Shown here one piece after another: positions 1-6,070 of a stretch of DNA of 6,972 bases. Below the pieces are notes generated by a model that saw only the letters and a list, made by a program, of their open reading frames with translations, did not search any database and was not told the origin of the DNA. Source of the DNA: Peptococcaceae bacterium (lineage in GTDB: Bacteria; Bacillota; Desulfitobacteriia; Desulfitobacteriales; Syntrophobotulaceae); assembly GCA_012523535.1 (NCBI GenBank), contig JAAYII010000126.1:1-6972 (forward strand), in the 5' to 3' direction. Within the stretch, counting starts at the first letter, position 1, and each line of letters opens with the position of its first letter. The translations under genes and the position numbers were made by a program.

Positions 1-1
1 G

Positions 2-148
2 GATAATTCTATTGTTAAAGCATTAGCATTGATTGATAGAAGAGTCGGGAAGAGAACTCTAAACATGCTTAAAGAATCGATAGAAGACGAGAGTGAACTT
101 GTAAGATACTTTTATAGATTGAGATGCGAAGCAGAGCAAATGCAATAG
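2..148 (+). CDS. C-terminal fragment of an unidentified protein (5' end outside window)
   Basis: An open frame enters from the left edge and ends at TAG 146-148, giving 48 residues that start DNSIVKALALIDRRVGKRTL and end with YRLRCEAEQMQ. The tail is rich in Arg, Glu and Leu and looks helical and soluble, with no membrane segment. The 'ALIDRRVGKRTL...FYRLRCEAE' pattern reminds me of the C-terminus of the small uncharacterised SF0329-type proteins. That is from memory and cannot be verified here. The catalytic or binding part, if any, lies outside the window, so no function is assigned. The hairpin at 242-311 could end its transcript. Confidence 0.55.
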   Translation, partial: DNSIVKALALIDRRVGKRTLNMLKESIEDESELVRYFYRLRCEAEQMQ

Positions 149-241
149 AGTTAGGAAATAATAACAAATGGTGTTAGTATAGTTGTATAATTCAAATAAG
201 GTTGACTCAGGAAAATAAAGTTCGCTCCATAAAAATAAGTT

Positions 242-311
242 CTTTCAAAATCCCGTAGCCGAAGCAGGCAAAATCCTAAAGGGCTGCGGGATTTGCGTTT
301 ACAGGTGAAAG
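242..311 (+). terminator. Long nested hairpin, probable terminator or attenuator
   Basis: An inner 13-bp stem pairs AAATCCCGTAGCC (248-260) with GGCTGCGGGATTT (282-294), with a single G-T pair and a 21-nt loop. An outer 6-bp stem pairs CTTTCA (242-247) with TGAAAG (306-311), and a T-rich tract (TTCTTTTTT, 314-322) follows at once. It lies 94 nt after the upstream stop codon and 82 nt before the metallophosphoesterase start. It could therefore end the upstream transcript or act as a leader attenuator for the downstream gene. I matched it to no riboswitch class. Confidence 0.5.
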
Positions 312-320
312 GGTTCTTTT

Positions 321-351
321 TTGGACAGAAAGCAGGAATGAAATGTACAAT
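321..351 (+). promoter_or_regulatory. Possible sigma-A promoter for the metallophosphoesterase gene
   Basis: A -35-like TTGGAC(A) begins at 321 and a -10-like TACAAT lies at 346-351. The spacing is 18-19 bp, depending on how the -35 is registered, which is slightly long. Transcription would start near 358 and leave a leader of about 36 nt. It sits just downstream of the hairpin and T-tract, where a new promoter is expected if that hairpin ends the upstream transcript. A weaker alternative, TTGACT at 202-207 with TCCATA at 226-231, would place the hairpin inside the leader. Confidence 0.3.
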
Positions 352-393
352 ATAGAATAAGCCAAAAGGTACTGAAAGAAAGGCAGATAATAA

Positions 394-1263
394 ATGAAAA
401 ACAAGAGAAAAAGCATTTTAATCCTTGTGTTTTTGCTGATCCTAATTGCCGCTGCCAAAGTATATCTTGATAATAATTTCTTGGAAGTATCGCAATATAC
501 AGTAAGGTCAAATAAAATACCGACTTCATTTAAAGGTTTCAAAATACTTCAATTATCCGATTTGCACAGCAAGGACTTTGGCAATGACAATAATAAACTT
601 ATTAAGAAGGTTAATAGAGAAAACCCTGATATTGTTGTAATGACAGGCGACATGGTTAATGCCAATGATAAGGATTTTGAAGTCTTTATTGATTTAGCTG
701 AGCAGTTAAGCAAAAGGTATGATACATATTACATAGTTGGTAACCATGAGCAAAACATAAATGATGATAAAAGAAAATTATTATTAGATAAAATTAAGGA
801 AATTGGCATCAGGGTACTTGATAATGAAAAAGTAACCATCACAAGAGGCACGGGCAGTATTAATTTATACGGTTTATGGTTCAATCTTCGTTATTATAAA
901 GATGTGAACAGTGAATATGCGAAAGACATATTTTTCGGAGCGGAGCAAATTCAAAGTATATTAGGTAATTTGGACACTGAGTCCTATAATATTTTACTAA
1001 CCCATAATCCTTTATACGCCGAAACCTATTCCAATTGGGGAGCGGATTTGATACTATCCGGACATATTCATGGGGGCATGATAAGAATACCTTTTGTTGG
1101 CGGATTGCTTTCTCCTGAAAGAACGTTTTTTCCCAAATATGATGCGGGTGAGTACCAAGTTAATGGTAAAACATTAATTGTAAATAGAGGACTGGGCAAC
1201 GGTAATTTTGGAATCAGGCTGTTCAATCGGCCGGAAATATCGGTAATTACGCTGTCTGATTAG
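394..1263 (+). CDS. Membrane-anchored calcineurin-like metallophosphoesterase (YkuE/YaeI type)
   Basis: This 289-residue protein has the full ordered motif set of the calcineurin-like phosphoesterase fold: D56-x-H58 (LSDLHS), GD at 85-86 (TGDMVN), GNHE at 117-120, H204 (LLTHNP) and GHIHGG from 223. These residues bind a two-metal centre that hydrolyses phosphomonoesters or diesters. Residues 7-24 form one hydrophobic helix after a Lys/Arg-rich start with no clear cleavage site. The catalytic domain is therefore probably tethered on the outer face of the membrane. YkuE/YaeI relatives have been linked to lipid or envelope phosphoester hydrolysis; the substrate here is unknown. The start follows a modest AAGAAAGG ribosome site, with the ATG about 10 nt beyond the AGG. 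An 87-nt gap without a terminator separates it from the transporter gene. The gene is visibly more AT-rich than the genes further right. Confidence 0.9.
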   Translation: MKNKRKSILILVFLLILIAAAKVYLDNNFLEVSQYTVRSNKIPTSFKGFKILQLSDLHSKDFGNDNNKLIKKVNRENPDIVVMTGDMVNANDKDFEVFIDLAEQLSKRYDTYYIVGNHEQNINDDKRKLLLDKIKEIGIRVLDNEKVTITRGTGSINLYGLWFNLRYYKDVNSEYAKDIFFGAEQIQSILGNLDTESYNILLTHNPLYAETYSNWGADLILSGHIHGGMIRIPFVGGLLSPERTFFPKYDAGEYQVNGKTLIVNRGLGNGNFGIRLFNRPEISVITLSD

Positions 1264-1350
1264 CAGAATAGGCTAAAGACCGGAAGGCCTGAGGGTTTGA
1301 GGTAAAGATAACAGCTGTTGTTGAGCCTAACATATAGGGGAATACAGGAG

Positions 1351-2262
1351 ATGAAAAATAGAAAAAGTTTTATAAAATACCTTACATCTCTTTTGATGTT
1401 CGGTATGAACGGCATAGTTGCCAGTTATATAGCCATGAGCAGTTACGAAATTGTGCTCATAAGGACGCTGTTTGGCAGCCTGCTGCTTGTATTAATTTTT
1501 ATGTTCACAAAACGAAAAGTGCATTTGCCGGATAACAGGAAGCACCTTTTTTTTCTTGTTATTTCCGGCTTTGCGATGGGGACAAGTTGGATGTTTCTCT
1601 ATGAGGCCTACCGGCAAATCGGTGTTGGTATTGCCACCCTCGCTTGTTATTGCGGACCGATTATTGTTATGATGCTTTCCCCGGTTTTGTTCCAGGAGAA
1701 ATTAACCTGGCAAAAGATTGCCGGCTTCCTTAGTGTTCTTGTCGGCATGTTCTGTGTCAACATCCAGGCACTTAACGAGGGAGCAACAATATGGGGGCTA
1801 TTTTGTGGTATTATGTCGGCGGTTACCTATGCCATTATGATAATTTTTAATAAGAAAGCGGCGACTATCACCGGTTTGGAAAATGCTATGTGGCAACTAA
1901 TTGCCGGTTTTCTTATCGTCGCTGTATTTGTAATTGCTAAACAGGGTTTTTCTATCACAATTGAACCAAACAGTATAGTCCCGATTTTGATTCTTGGCAT
2001 TATCAACACCGGCATCGGTTGTTATTTTTACTTTTCCTCTATTGGGAATTTGCCGGTACAGACTGTGGCCATATGCGGTTATTTGGAGCCTCTATCGGCT
2101 GTAATCTTTTCTGTGTTAATCTTGAGCGAGTCGATGAGACCGGTTCAGATAATCGGTGCTGCCCTAATTATCGGAGGCGCCGTGTTTGGAGAATTATCCA
2201 GGCTGGAAAAAAGGACTCTATGCCAAGGTAATATAATTGATTTATTAAAAAGATATATTTGA
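1351..2262 (+). CDS. DMT-superfamily EamA-type transporter
   Basis: From ATG 1351 this is a 303-residue, strongly hydrophobic protein with about ten membrane helices arranged as two EamA repeats. The first repeat ends with SPVLFQEKLTWQKIAGFLSV (E116) and the second with YLEPLSAVIFSVLILSE (P248, E260). This pairing of a Pro-containing helix with an acidic loop residue is typical of the drug/metabolite transporter superfamily. Members export or import amino acids, metabolites or drugs across the cytoplasmic membrane; the substrate cannot be read from sequence. A TTG at 1318 would add 11 residues, but they are not hydrophobic-helix sequence and have no well-spaced ribosome site. ATG 1351 has AGGGG at 1336-1340 at 10-nt spacing. 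The last 20 or so residues (after ELSRLEKRT) extend beyond the final helix, and the stop lies in a short tandem duplication. It may share a transcript with the gene before it. Confidence 0.88.
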   Translation: MKNRKSFIKYLTSLLMFGMNGIVASYIAMSSYEIVLIRTLFGSLLLVLIFMFTKRKVHLPDNRKHLFFLVISGFAMGTSWMFLYEAYRQIGVGIATLACYCGPIIVMMLSPVLFQEKLTWQKIAGFLSVLVGMFCVNIQALNEGATIWGLFCGIMSAVTYAIMIIFNKKAATITGLENAMWQLIAGFLIVAVFVIAKQGFSITIEPNSIVPILILGIINTGIGCYFYFSSIGNLPVQTVAICGYLEPLSAVIFSVLILSESMRPVQIIGAALIIGGAVFGELSRLEKRTLCQGNIIDLLKRYI

Positions 2263-2277
2263 AGAAGATATATTTGA
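2250..2277 (+). repeat. Tandem direct repeat across the transporter stop codon
   Basis: AAGATATATTTGA occurs at 2250-2262 and again at 2265-2277, 15 bp apart. Because the period is five codons, the second copy repeats the reading frame and stop codon (R-Y-I-stop) just after the real stop. This looks like a local duplication, for example by replication slippage. The second copy also creates a TTGACG hexamer at 2274-2279, but I see no good -10 element at the right distance. Confidence 0.8.
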
Positions 2278-2348
2278 CGCTTGCTAAGAAATCTAAGAAA
2301 ATAAACTTTAGTTAGTAACAAGAGATAACAACAGGGGGAAATACTTTT

Positions 2349-4349
2349 ATGGTTAAGCAAGGCAATAAAAGAGGATATGCTTCGATAATTCTATTCCTAG
2401 CTGTTCTTCTTTTCATAAGCTTTTTACTGCCAAGCGGTGTTTTAGCCAACGGTATAACAACCCAAGCGGATAATGTTGATTCGGATGTTGTATGGAATAG
2501 CCAGCCAAAGCAGTTTACAACGCAAGGGTATCAACTTGTAAAGTCCTATAAAGGTTCCAACGGAGTAACCATTAACAGTTACAGCAAAGCTTATAATACA
2601 ACGGAAAAATTGATCGAAGTTTACAATGAATTTTGCAAAAACACCTTCGGTGAAGAATTGGCCTATTTATCCCGTATTGATTTGTTCCCCGATTTCAGGG
2701 AGGGAAAAAACATTATGGGACGCTGGTACGGGCAATGGGTTAATGGAAAGCTGGACAAAAATCGCTATATTGAAATCTACGGCTGCGATTCATTGGATCT
2801 TATGGATATTTCATTGATTTTGGCCCACGAATACGGGCATCATTTTACATATTACTGGATCAATAAAAAAGAAGGCAAAATGGACTTCAATAACACCGTC
2901 TATGCCAAAATCAGGAAATTAAACAGTTATTCCAAAATTAATAGCGGCCATCGTAAATGGAATCCGGCAGAAATTGCCGCGGAGGATTACAAGCAGTTAT
3001 TCGGCAGCCCCACCCTGGCCCAAAATGAGAACTATCTTTGTTGCCCTCAGGAAAATTTCGAGATACCCTTGGCGTGGGAAGTCGAGGGCCTCTATGACTA
3101 TTGGGTGAATTTAAGTGGTGTGGAAGCCAAAAAAAACAGCATTCCGCCGACCCAGCCCCATATTTCCATGACCTATAGTAATGGAAGGTATTTTCTGAAA
3201 TGGAGCAAGAGCGAAGACGATGAGGCTGATCCCGTTCGCTATGTACTGATGCACCAACAAGCAATCAGTGACAATTACTATTATAATACTCGCTATACCC
3301 TTACAACCGACACCGCACAAGTGATTTATAAAATTTCTAATATGAACCAGGCCCATTTCAATCTTTATGCTGTGGATAAAAGCGGCAATGCCGTAGCCAC
3401 AAGGTTTAAGATCAATTTTACTACCAACCAGTTGACCGATGTCACCTACAGGGTTCCAAGCGCCCTGCCCTTTAAAAACAGATTGGCGGGAAATGACCGC
3501 TATGAGACTTCAATCGAGATATCCAAAAAAGGTTGGCCCAACGGTTCGCCGAATGCCGTTCTGGTAACCGGCAAGGATTTTCCCGATGCCTTAACGGCAG
3601 CCCCCCTGGCCAAAAAATATAATGCCCCGATCCTTTTAACCAGGCCGGATAGCCTTGATAAAAAAACCGAAGCGGAGATCCTTAGACTGGGGGTGCGCAA
3701 TATTTACATTGTCGGCGGTTACGGAGCCGTCGGGAAGGAAATAGAAGATAAGCTTAAAGCCATGGGCATAAACTGCACCAGGATTTCGGGAAATACCCGT
3801 TACGATACGGCAATTGAAGTGGCCAAAGAGCTGGGCAGCTTTGATAAAATCTTTGTGGTAACAGGAGATAATTTCCCCGATGCCCTTTCCATATCTTCAC
3901 TTGCCGGCAGCTTGAATGCCCCGATCATATTAATGCCGAATAAGGGAATGCCTTTGGAATTTAAAAACCTGATTATGGGCAAAGAGATTGCGAAGACTTA
4001 TGTTATCGGCGGAAGCGCGGCGGTATCGGAGAAGATCTTCGCCGAGCTGCCCAATGTCGAAAGAATCTCCGGACAAAACAGATACCACACCAACAATGTT
4101 GTTTTGAATAAATTCGAAACCGCCTTTGATAATTCCATTGTTTATGTGGCTACGGGAGAAAACTATCCGGATGCCTTGTCGGCTTCGGCCCTCGCCGCGC
4201 TAAATAAAGCCCCGATTGTTTTGTTAACCGATACTTCCACTTCCTACGCCAAAAAATATTTTGCTTCCAAGGGGATAGAGGATGGGCAGGTAACGGTAAT
4301 CGGGGGAGAGAAAATCCTGCGCAGCAAGCTGATTAATTCTTTATTCTAA
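2349..4349 (+). CDS. Secreted CWB2-repeat cell-wall protein with HExxH metallopeptidase-like domain
   Basis: This 666-residue protein begins with a signal peptide: a basic start (KQGNKRG), a hydrophobic core at about 11-28 and a likely cut after VLA at residue 33. Residues about 50-260 hold HEYGHH at 160-165, an HExxH zinc motif with H160 and H164 as ligands and E161 catalytic. Downstream, NPAEIAAEDY offers E208 or E212 as a gluzincin-like third ligand. Residues about 265-360 (PPTQPHISMTYSNGRYFLKW onward) look like a beta-rich Ig/FN3-type linker domain. Three CWB2 (PF04122) repeats then begin near 378, 478 and 572. Each has an R-[IL]-[SA]-G-x-x-RY start, a [FY]PDAL centre (411, 509, 606) and an [IV]GG strand. 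In Clostridia, CWB2 triplets anchor surface proteins non-covalently to an anionic wall polymer. The protein is inferred to be a wall-anchored protease; its target is unknown. ATG 2349 follows AGGGGG with 10-nt spacing. A terminator follows. Confidence 0.9.
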   Translation: MVKQGNKRGYASIILFLAVLLFISFLLPSGVLANGITTQADNVDSDVVWNSQPKQFTTQGYQLVKSYKGSNGVTINSYSKAYNTTEKLIEVYNEFCKNTFGEELAYLSRIDLFPDFREGKNIMGRWYGQWVNGKLDKNRYIEIYGCDSLDLMDISLILAHEYGHHFTYYWINKKEGKMDFNNTVYAKIRKLNSYSKINSGHRKWNPAEIAAEDYKQLFGSPTLAQNENYLCCPQENFEIPLAWEVEGLYDYWVNLSGVEAKKNSIPPTQPHISMTYSNGRYFLKWSKSEDDEADPVRYVLMHQQAISDNYYYNTRYTLTTDTAQVIYKISNMNQAHFNLYAVDKSGNAVATRFKINFTTNQLTDVTYRVPSALPFKNRLAGNDRYETSIEISKKGWPNGSPNAVLVTGKDFPDALTAAPLAKKYNAPILLTRPDSLDKKTEAEILRLGVRNIYIVGGYGAVGKEIEDKLKAMGINCTRISGNTRYDTAIEVAKELGSFDKIFVVTGDNFPDALSISSLAGSLNAPIILMPNKGMPLEFKNLIMGKEIAKTYVIGGSAAVSEKIFAELPNVERISGQNRYHTNNVVLNKFETAFDNSIVYVATGENYPDALSASALAALNKAPIVLLTDTSTSYAKKYFASKGIEDGQVTVIGGEKILRSKLINSLF

Positions 4350-4402
4350 ACTCCTAATCTAAGCCCCAACCTATGCCCTGACCTATGAAAACCTGTACAG
4401 AC

Positions 4403-4451
4403 AAAAAGCCGGAATAAAAGATAATACAATTGCCGTTTGCTCCGGCTTTTT
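4403..4451 (+). terminator. Intrinsic terminator, probably bidirectional
   Basis: AAAAAGCCGGA (4403-4413) pairs perfectly with TCCGGCTTTTT (4441-4451), and the T-run continues to 4453. The loop is 27 nt, longer than usual. It lies 53 nt after the stop of the CWB2 gene and about 85 bp before the ars promoter. It separates the two units. The A-run on the left arm would also serve as a T-run for transcripts arriving on the opposite strand. Confidence 0.8.
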
Positions 4452-4538
4452 TTAATTTTCTTCTGTCAGATTGTGATTGTTTTCTGGTAGGCCGGATACG
4501 AAGCTATGCGGCTTAAGGTGAAAGAAGATTAGTTCATA

Positions 4539-4567
4539 TTGACGTTCATCGATATGATATATATAAT
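4539..4567 (+). promoter_or_regulatory. Sigma-A promoter of the arsR-acr3-hgcA unit
   Basis: TTGACG (4539-4544) and TATAAT (4562-4567) are separated by exactly 17 bp, a near-consensus housekeeping promoter. Transcription should start near 4574. An ATCGAT site lies in the spacer, and three more lie at the predicted start site. Such a strong promoter threaded with palindromes fits one held off by a repressor, here most likely the ArsR encoded immediately downstream. Confidence 0.8.
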
Positions 4568-4589
4568 CAATATATCGATCGATATCGAT
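4548..4589 (+). promoter_or_regulatory. Probable ArsR operator: cluster of ATCGAT palindromes
   Basis: ATCGAT occurs four times: at 4548-4553 and, overlapping in a row, at 4574-4579, 4578-4583 and 4584-4589. This builds perfect palindromes ATATCGATCGATAT (4572-4585) and ATCGATATCGAT (4578-4589). It also gives a wider inverted repeat, ATCGATAT (4548-4555) with ATATCGAT (4572-4579), that brackets the -10 box. An imperfect dyad (ATCAATA-TATCGAT, 4566-4579) overlaps the end of the -10. ArsR/SmtB repressors bind AT-rich dyads over promoters as winged-helix dimers, so this is the expected position. Which dyad is bound is not decidable by eye. Confidence 0.7.
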
Positions 4590-4591
4590 AT

Positions 4592-4597
4592 GAGGTG
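4592..4597 (+). promoter_or_regulatory. Ribosome binding site of arsR
   Basis: GAGGTG lies five bases before ATG 4603 and sits directly after the last operator palindrome. It supports this ATG as the arsR start. Confidence 0.75.
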
Positions 4598-4602
4598 CGG
4601 AT

Positions 4603-4926
4603 ATGAAGACGGAAAACAAATATGAAAACAAGGCCAGAGTCTTTAAAGCACTCTGCGATCCCAACCGGTTGAGGATAATAGAGATGCTGCAAAGCGGAGA
4701 GAGATGCGCCTGTGAAATTCTGGAGGACTTGCAGATCGGACAATCCACTTTATCTCACCATATGAAGATTCTTTGTGATTCCGGGATCGTGGATGGTCGG
4801 AAGGAAGGGAAGTGGATGTACTATTCTCTTAATAAGGACGGATGTGAAGCTGCCAAAAAGCTTTTAGACGAAATAACGAGTCAAAAAGAAAATAGTAATT
4901 TAGGAGGTCGCAAATGTGGATGTTAA
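4603..4926 (+). CDS. arsR: ArsR/SmtB-family metalloregulator
   Basis: This 107-residue winged-helix repressor has the family landmarks: FKALCDPNRLRIIEML at 14-29, the metal-site segment GERCACEILE (C35, C37), the recognition helix QSTLSHHMKILCDSGIV (47-63) and the wing GRKEGKWMYYSL. C35-x-C37 matches the first two Cys of the E. coli-type CxCxxC arsenite site; the third position is Leu. Other thiols (C18, C58, C81 and a C-terminal C105-G-C107) could complete a site. Family proteins leave DNA when they bind As(III), Sb(III) or soft metals; the inducer here is inferred to be As(III) from the acr3 neighbour. It overlaps acr3 by 11 nt, which suggests translational coupling, and it probably represses its own palindrome-rich promoter. 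Hg(II) or a methylated arsenical is also possible, given the third gene. Confidence 0.93.
   Translation: MKTENKYENKARVFKALCDPNRLRIIEMLQSGERCACEILEDLQIGQSTLSHHMKILCDSGIVDGRKEGKWMYYSLNKDGCEAAKKLLDEITSQKENSNLGGRKCGC
4902..4908 (+). promoter_or_regulatory. Ribosome binding site fixing the GTG start of acr3
   Basis: AGGAGGT inside the end of arsR lies seven bases before GTG 4916. An ATG at 4914, two bases earlier, is in another frame and closes within about 16 codons, so the GTG is the real start. Confidence 0.85.
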
Positions 4927-5992
4927 AGTTCAAACAAGATTATCAGTCCTGGATCGTTTTTTAACTTTGTGGATTTTCCTGGCTATGGGGATAGGGATAT
5001 TAGGAGGATACCTATTCCCAAATCTTGCAAAGACCTTGGAGGGCATGAGCAGCGGGACGATTTCCTGGCCTATTGCCGTCGGTCTTATTGTTATGATGTA
5101 TCCTCCTTTAGCCAAGGTTAAATATGAAGAAATAGGCAAAGTAGCCCGAAATAAAAAAGTTCTGCTGCTGTCTCTGGTTCAAAACTGGATAATCGGCCCT
5201 GTGTTGATGTTTGTCTTGGCGGTCTTATTGTTACCGGATATGCCGAATTATGCCATTGGTTTAATCATCATCGGTCTGGCCCGCTGTATTGCCATGGTTA
5301 TTGTTTGGAATACCTTGGCCAAAGGGGACAATGAATATTGTGCCGCTTTGGTGGCCTTGAATTCCATCTTTCAGATCCTGTTTTATTCGGTATATATATA
5401 CTTCTTCGTCACCGTCTTGCCTCAATGGTTGAGACTATCCTGGGGTGGCCTGGTAGTTCATGTTTCCATGGCAGATGTGGCCAAAAGCGTGTTGATTTAT
5501 TTAGGAATTCCTTTTGCAGCTGGCTTTTTGACCCGCTTAACTTTGTTAAGGGTCAAGACTAAAGAGTGGTATGAAAAGGTCTTTATTCCTAAATTATCGC
5601 CATTGGCATTAATCGCCTTGTTATATACCATTATTGTCATGTTTGTCCTAAAGGGACAGTTTATCGTAACCTTACCCGTTCATGTAGTGCGCATAGCCAT
5701 TCCCTTGTTATTCTATTTTGCCATTATGTTTTTAATTAGTTTTTATATGTCCTATAAACTGGGTGTCAATTATGAGCAAACGGTAACCCTTTCTTTTACT
5801 GCAGCCAGCAATAACTTTGAACTGGCCATTGCCGTCGCGGTCGCCGTCTTCGGCATTGCCTCGGATCAGGCTTTTGCGGCCGTTATAGGGCCACTGATCG
5901 AAGTGCCGGTGATGATTGCCCTGGTTAATCTTGCTTTCTATTTTAAGAGGAAGTATTTCGACCGAAGGGGAGCCGAAAAAAATACTGTCTAG
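4916..5992 (+). CDS. acr3: Arsenite efflux carrier of the ACR3 family
   Basis: This 358-residue protein has about ten membrane helices, the usual size for bacterial Acr3. It carries the family signature GLARCIAMVIVWNTLAKGD at 120-138, with C124 in the position of the essential thiol of helix 4. It also has ALNSIFQILFYSVY at 147-160, and AASNNFELAIAVAV at 296-309 with E302 as the conserved charged residue of helix 9. Acr3 exports arsenite (some members also antimonite) from the cytoplasm, driven by the proton motive force. Translation starts at GTG 4916, inside the end of arsR. The operon order arsR-acr3 is a standard arsenic resistance arrangement. No arsC reductase or arsM methylase is in view, so As(V) reduction, if any, must be encoded elsewhere or downstream. 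The 78-bp gap to the next gene shows no terminator. Confidence 0.95.
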   Translation: MDVKVQTRLSVLDRFLTLWIFLAMGIGILGGYLFPNLAKTLEGMSSGTISWPIAVGLIVMMYPPLAKVKYEEIGKVARNKKVLLLSLVQNWIIGPVLMFVLAVLLLPDMPNYAIGLIIIGLARCIAMVIVWNTLAKGDNEYCAALVALNSIFQILFYSVYIYFFVTVLPQWLRLSWGGLVVHVSMADVAKSVLIYLGIPFAAGFLTRLTLLRVKTKEWYEKVFIPKLSPLALIALLYTIIVMFVLKGQFIVTLPVHVVRIAIPLLFYFAIMFLISFYMSYKLGVNYEQTVTLSFTAASNNFELAIAVAVAVFGIASDQAFAAVIGPLIEVPVMIALVNLAFYFKRKYFDRRGAEKNTV

Positions 5993-6060
5993 CACATGAT
6001 TTTGAGATTTTATTTCTAAGACTGCATCGTTAGCGGAAAAGTAAAATTCTGATTGAGGAT

Positions 6061-6064
6061 GAGG
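6061..6064 (+). promoter_or_regulatory. Ribosome binding site of hgcA
   Basis: GAGG at 6061-6064 (within GAGGTGGAG) is six bases before ATG 6071, and a second GAGG lies at 6055-6058. A later in-frame ATG at 6107 has only a purine stretch before it. ATG 6071 is preferred. Confidence 0.65.
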
Positions 6065-6070
6065 TGGAGT

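Noticed and set aside
180..320. Known riboswitch in the first spacer
   Set aside because: I compared the hairpin with cyclic-di-GMP and other common riboswitch cores from memory and found no conserved core, so only a hairpin is reported.
1318..1350. TTG start that would lengthen the EamA transporter by 11 residues
   Set aside because: No well-spaced ribosome site precedes it, and the extra residues do not resemble the family start. ATG 1351 has AGGGG at 10-nt spacing and leads straight into the first helix.
4452..4748. Minus-strand open frame of 98 codons over the ars promoter and the start of arsR
   Set aside because: It overlaps a convincing arsR and its promoter, has no recognisable domain, and is a shadow of those elements.
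4914..4916. ATG as the start of acr3
   Set aside because: It is out of frame with the Acr3 protein and closes after about 16 codons; GTG 4916 is in frame with AGGAGGT at seven bases.
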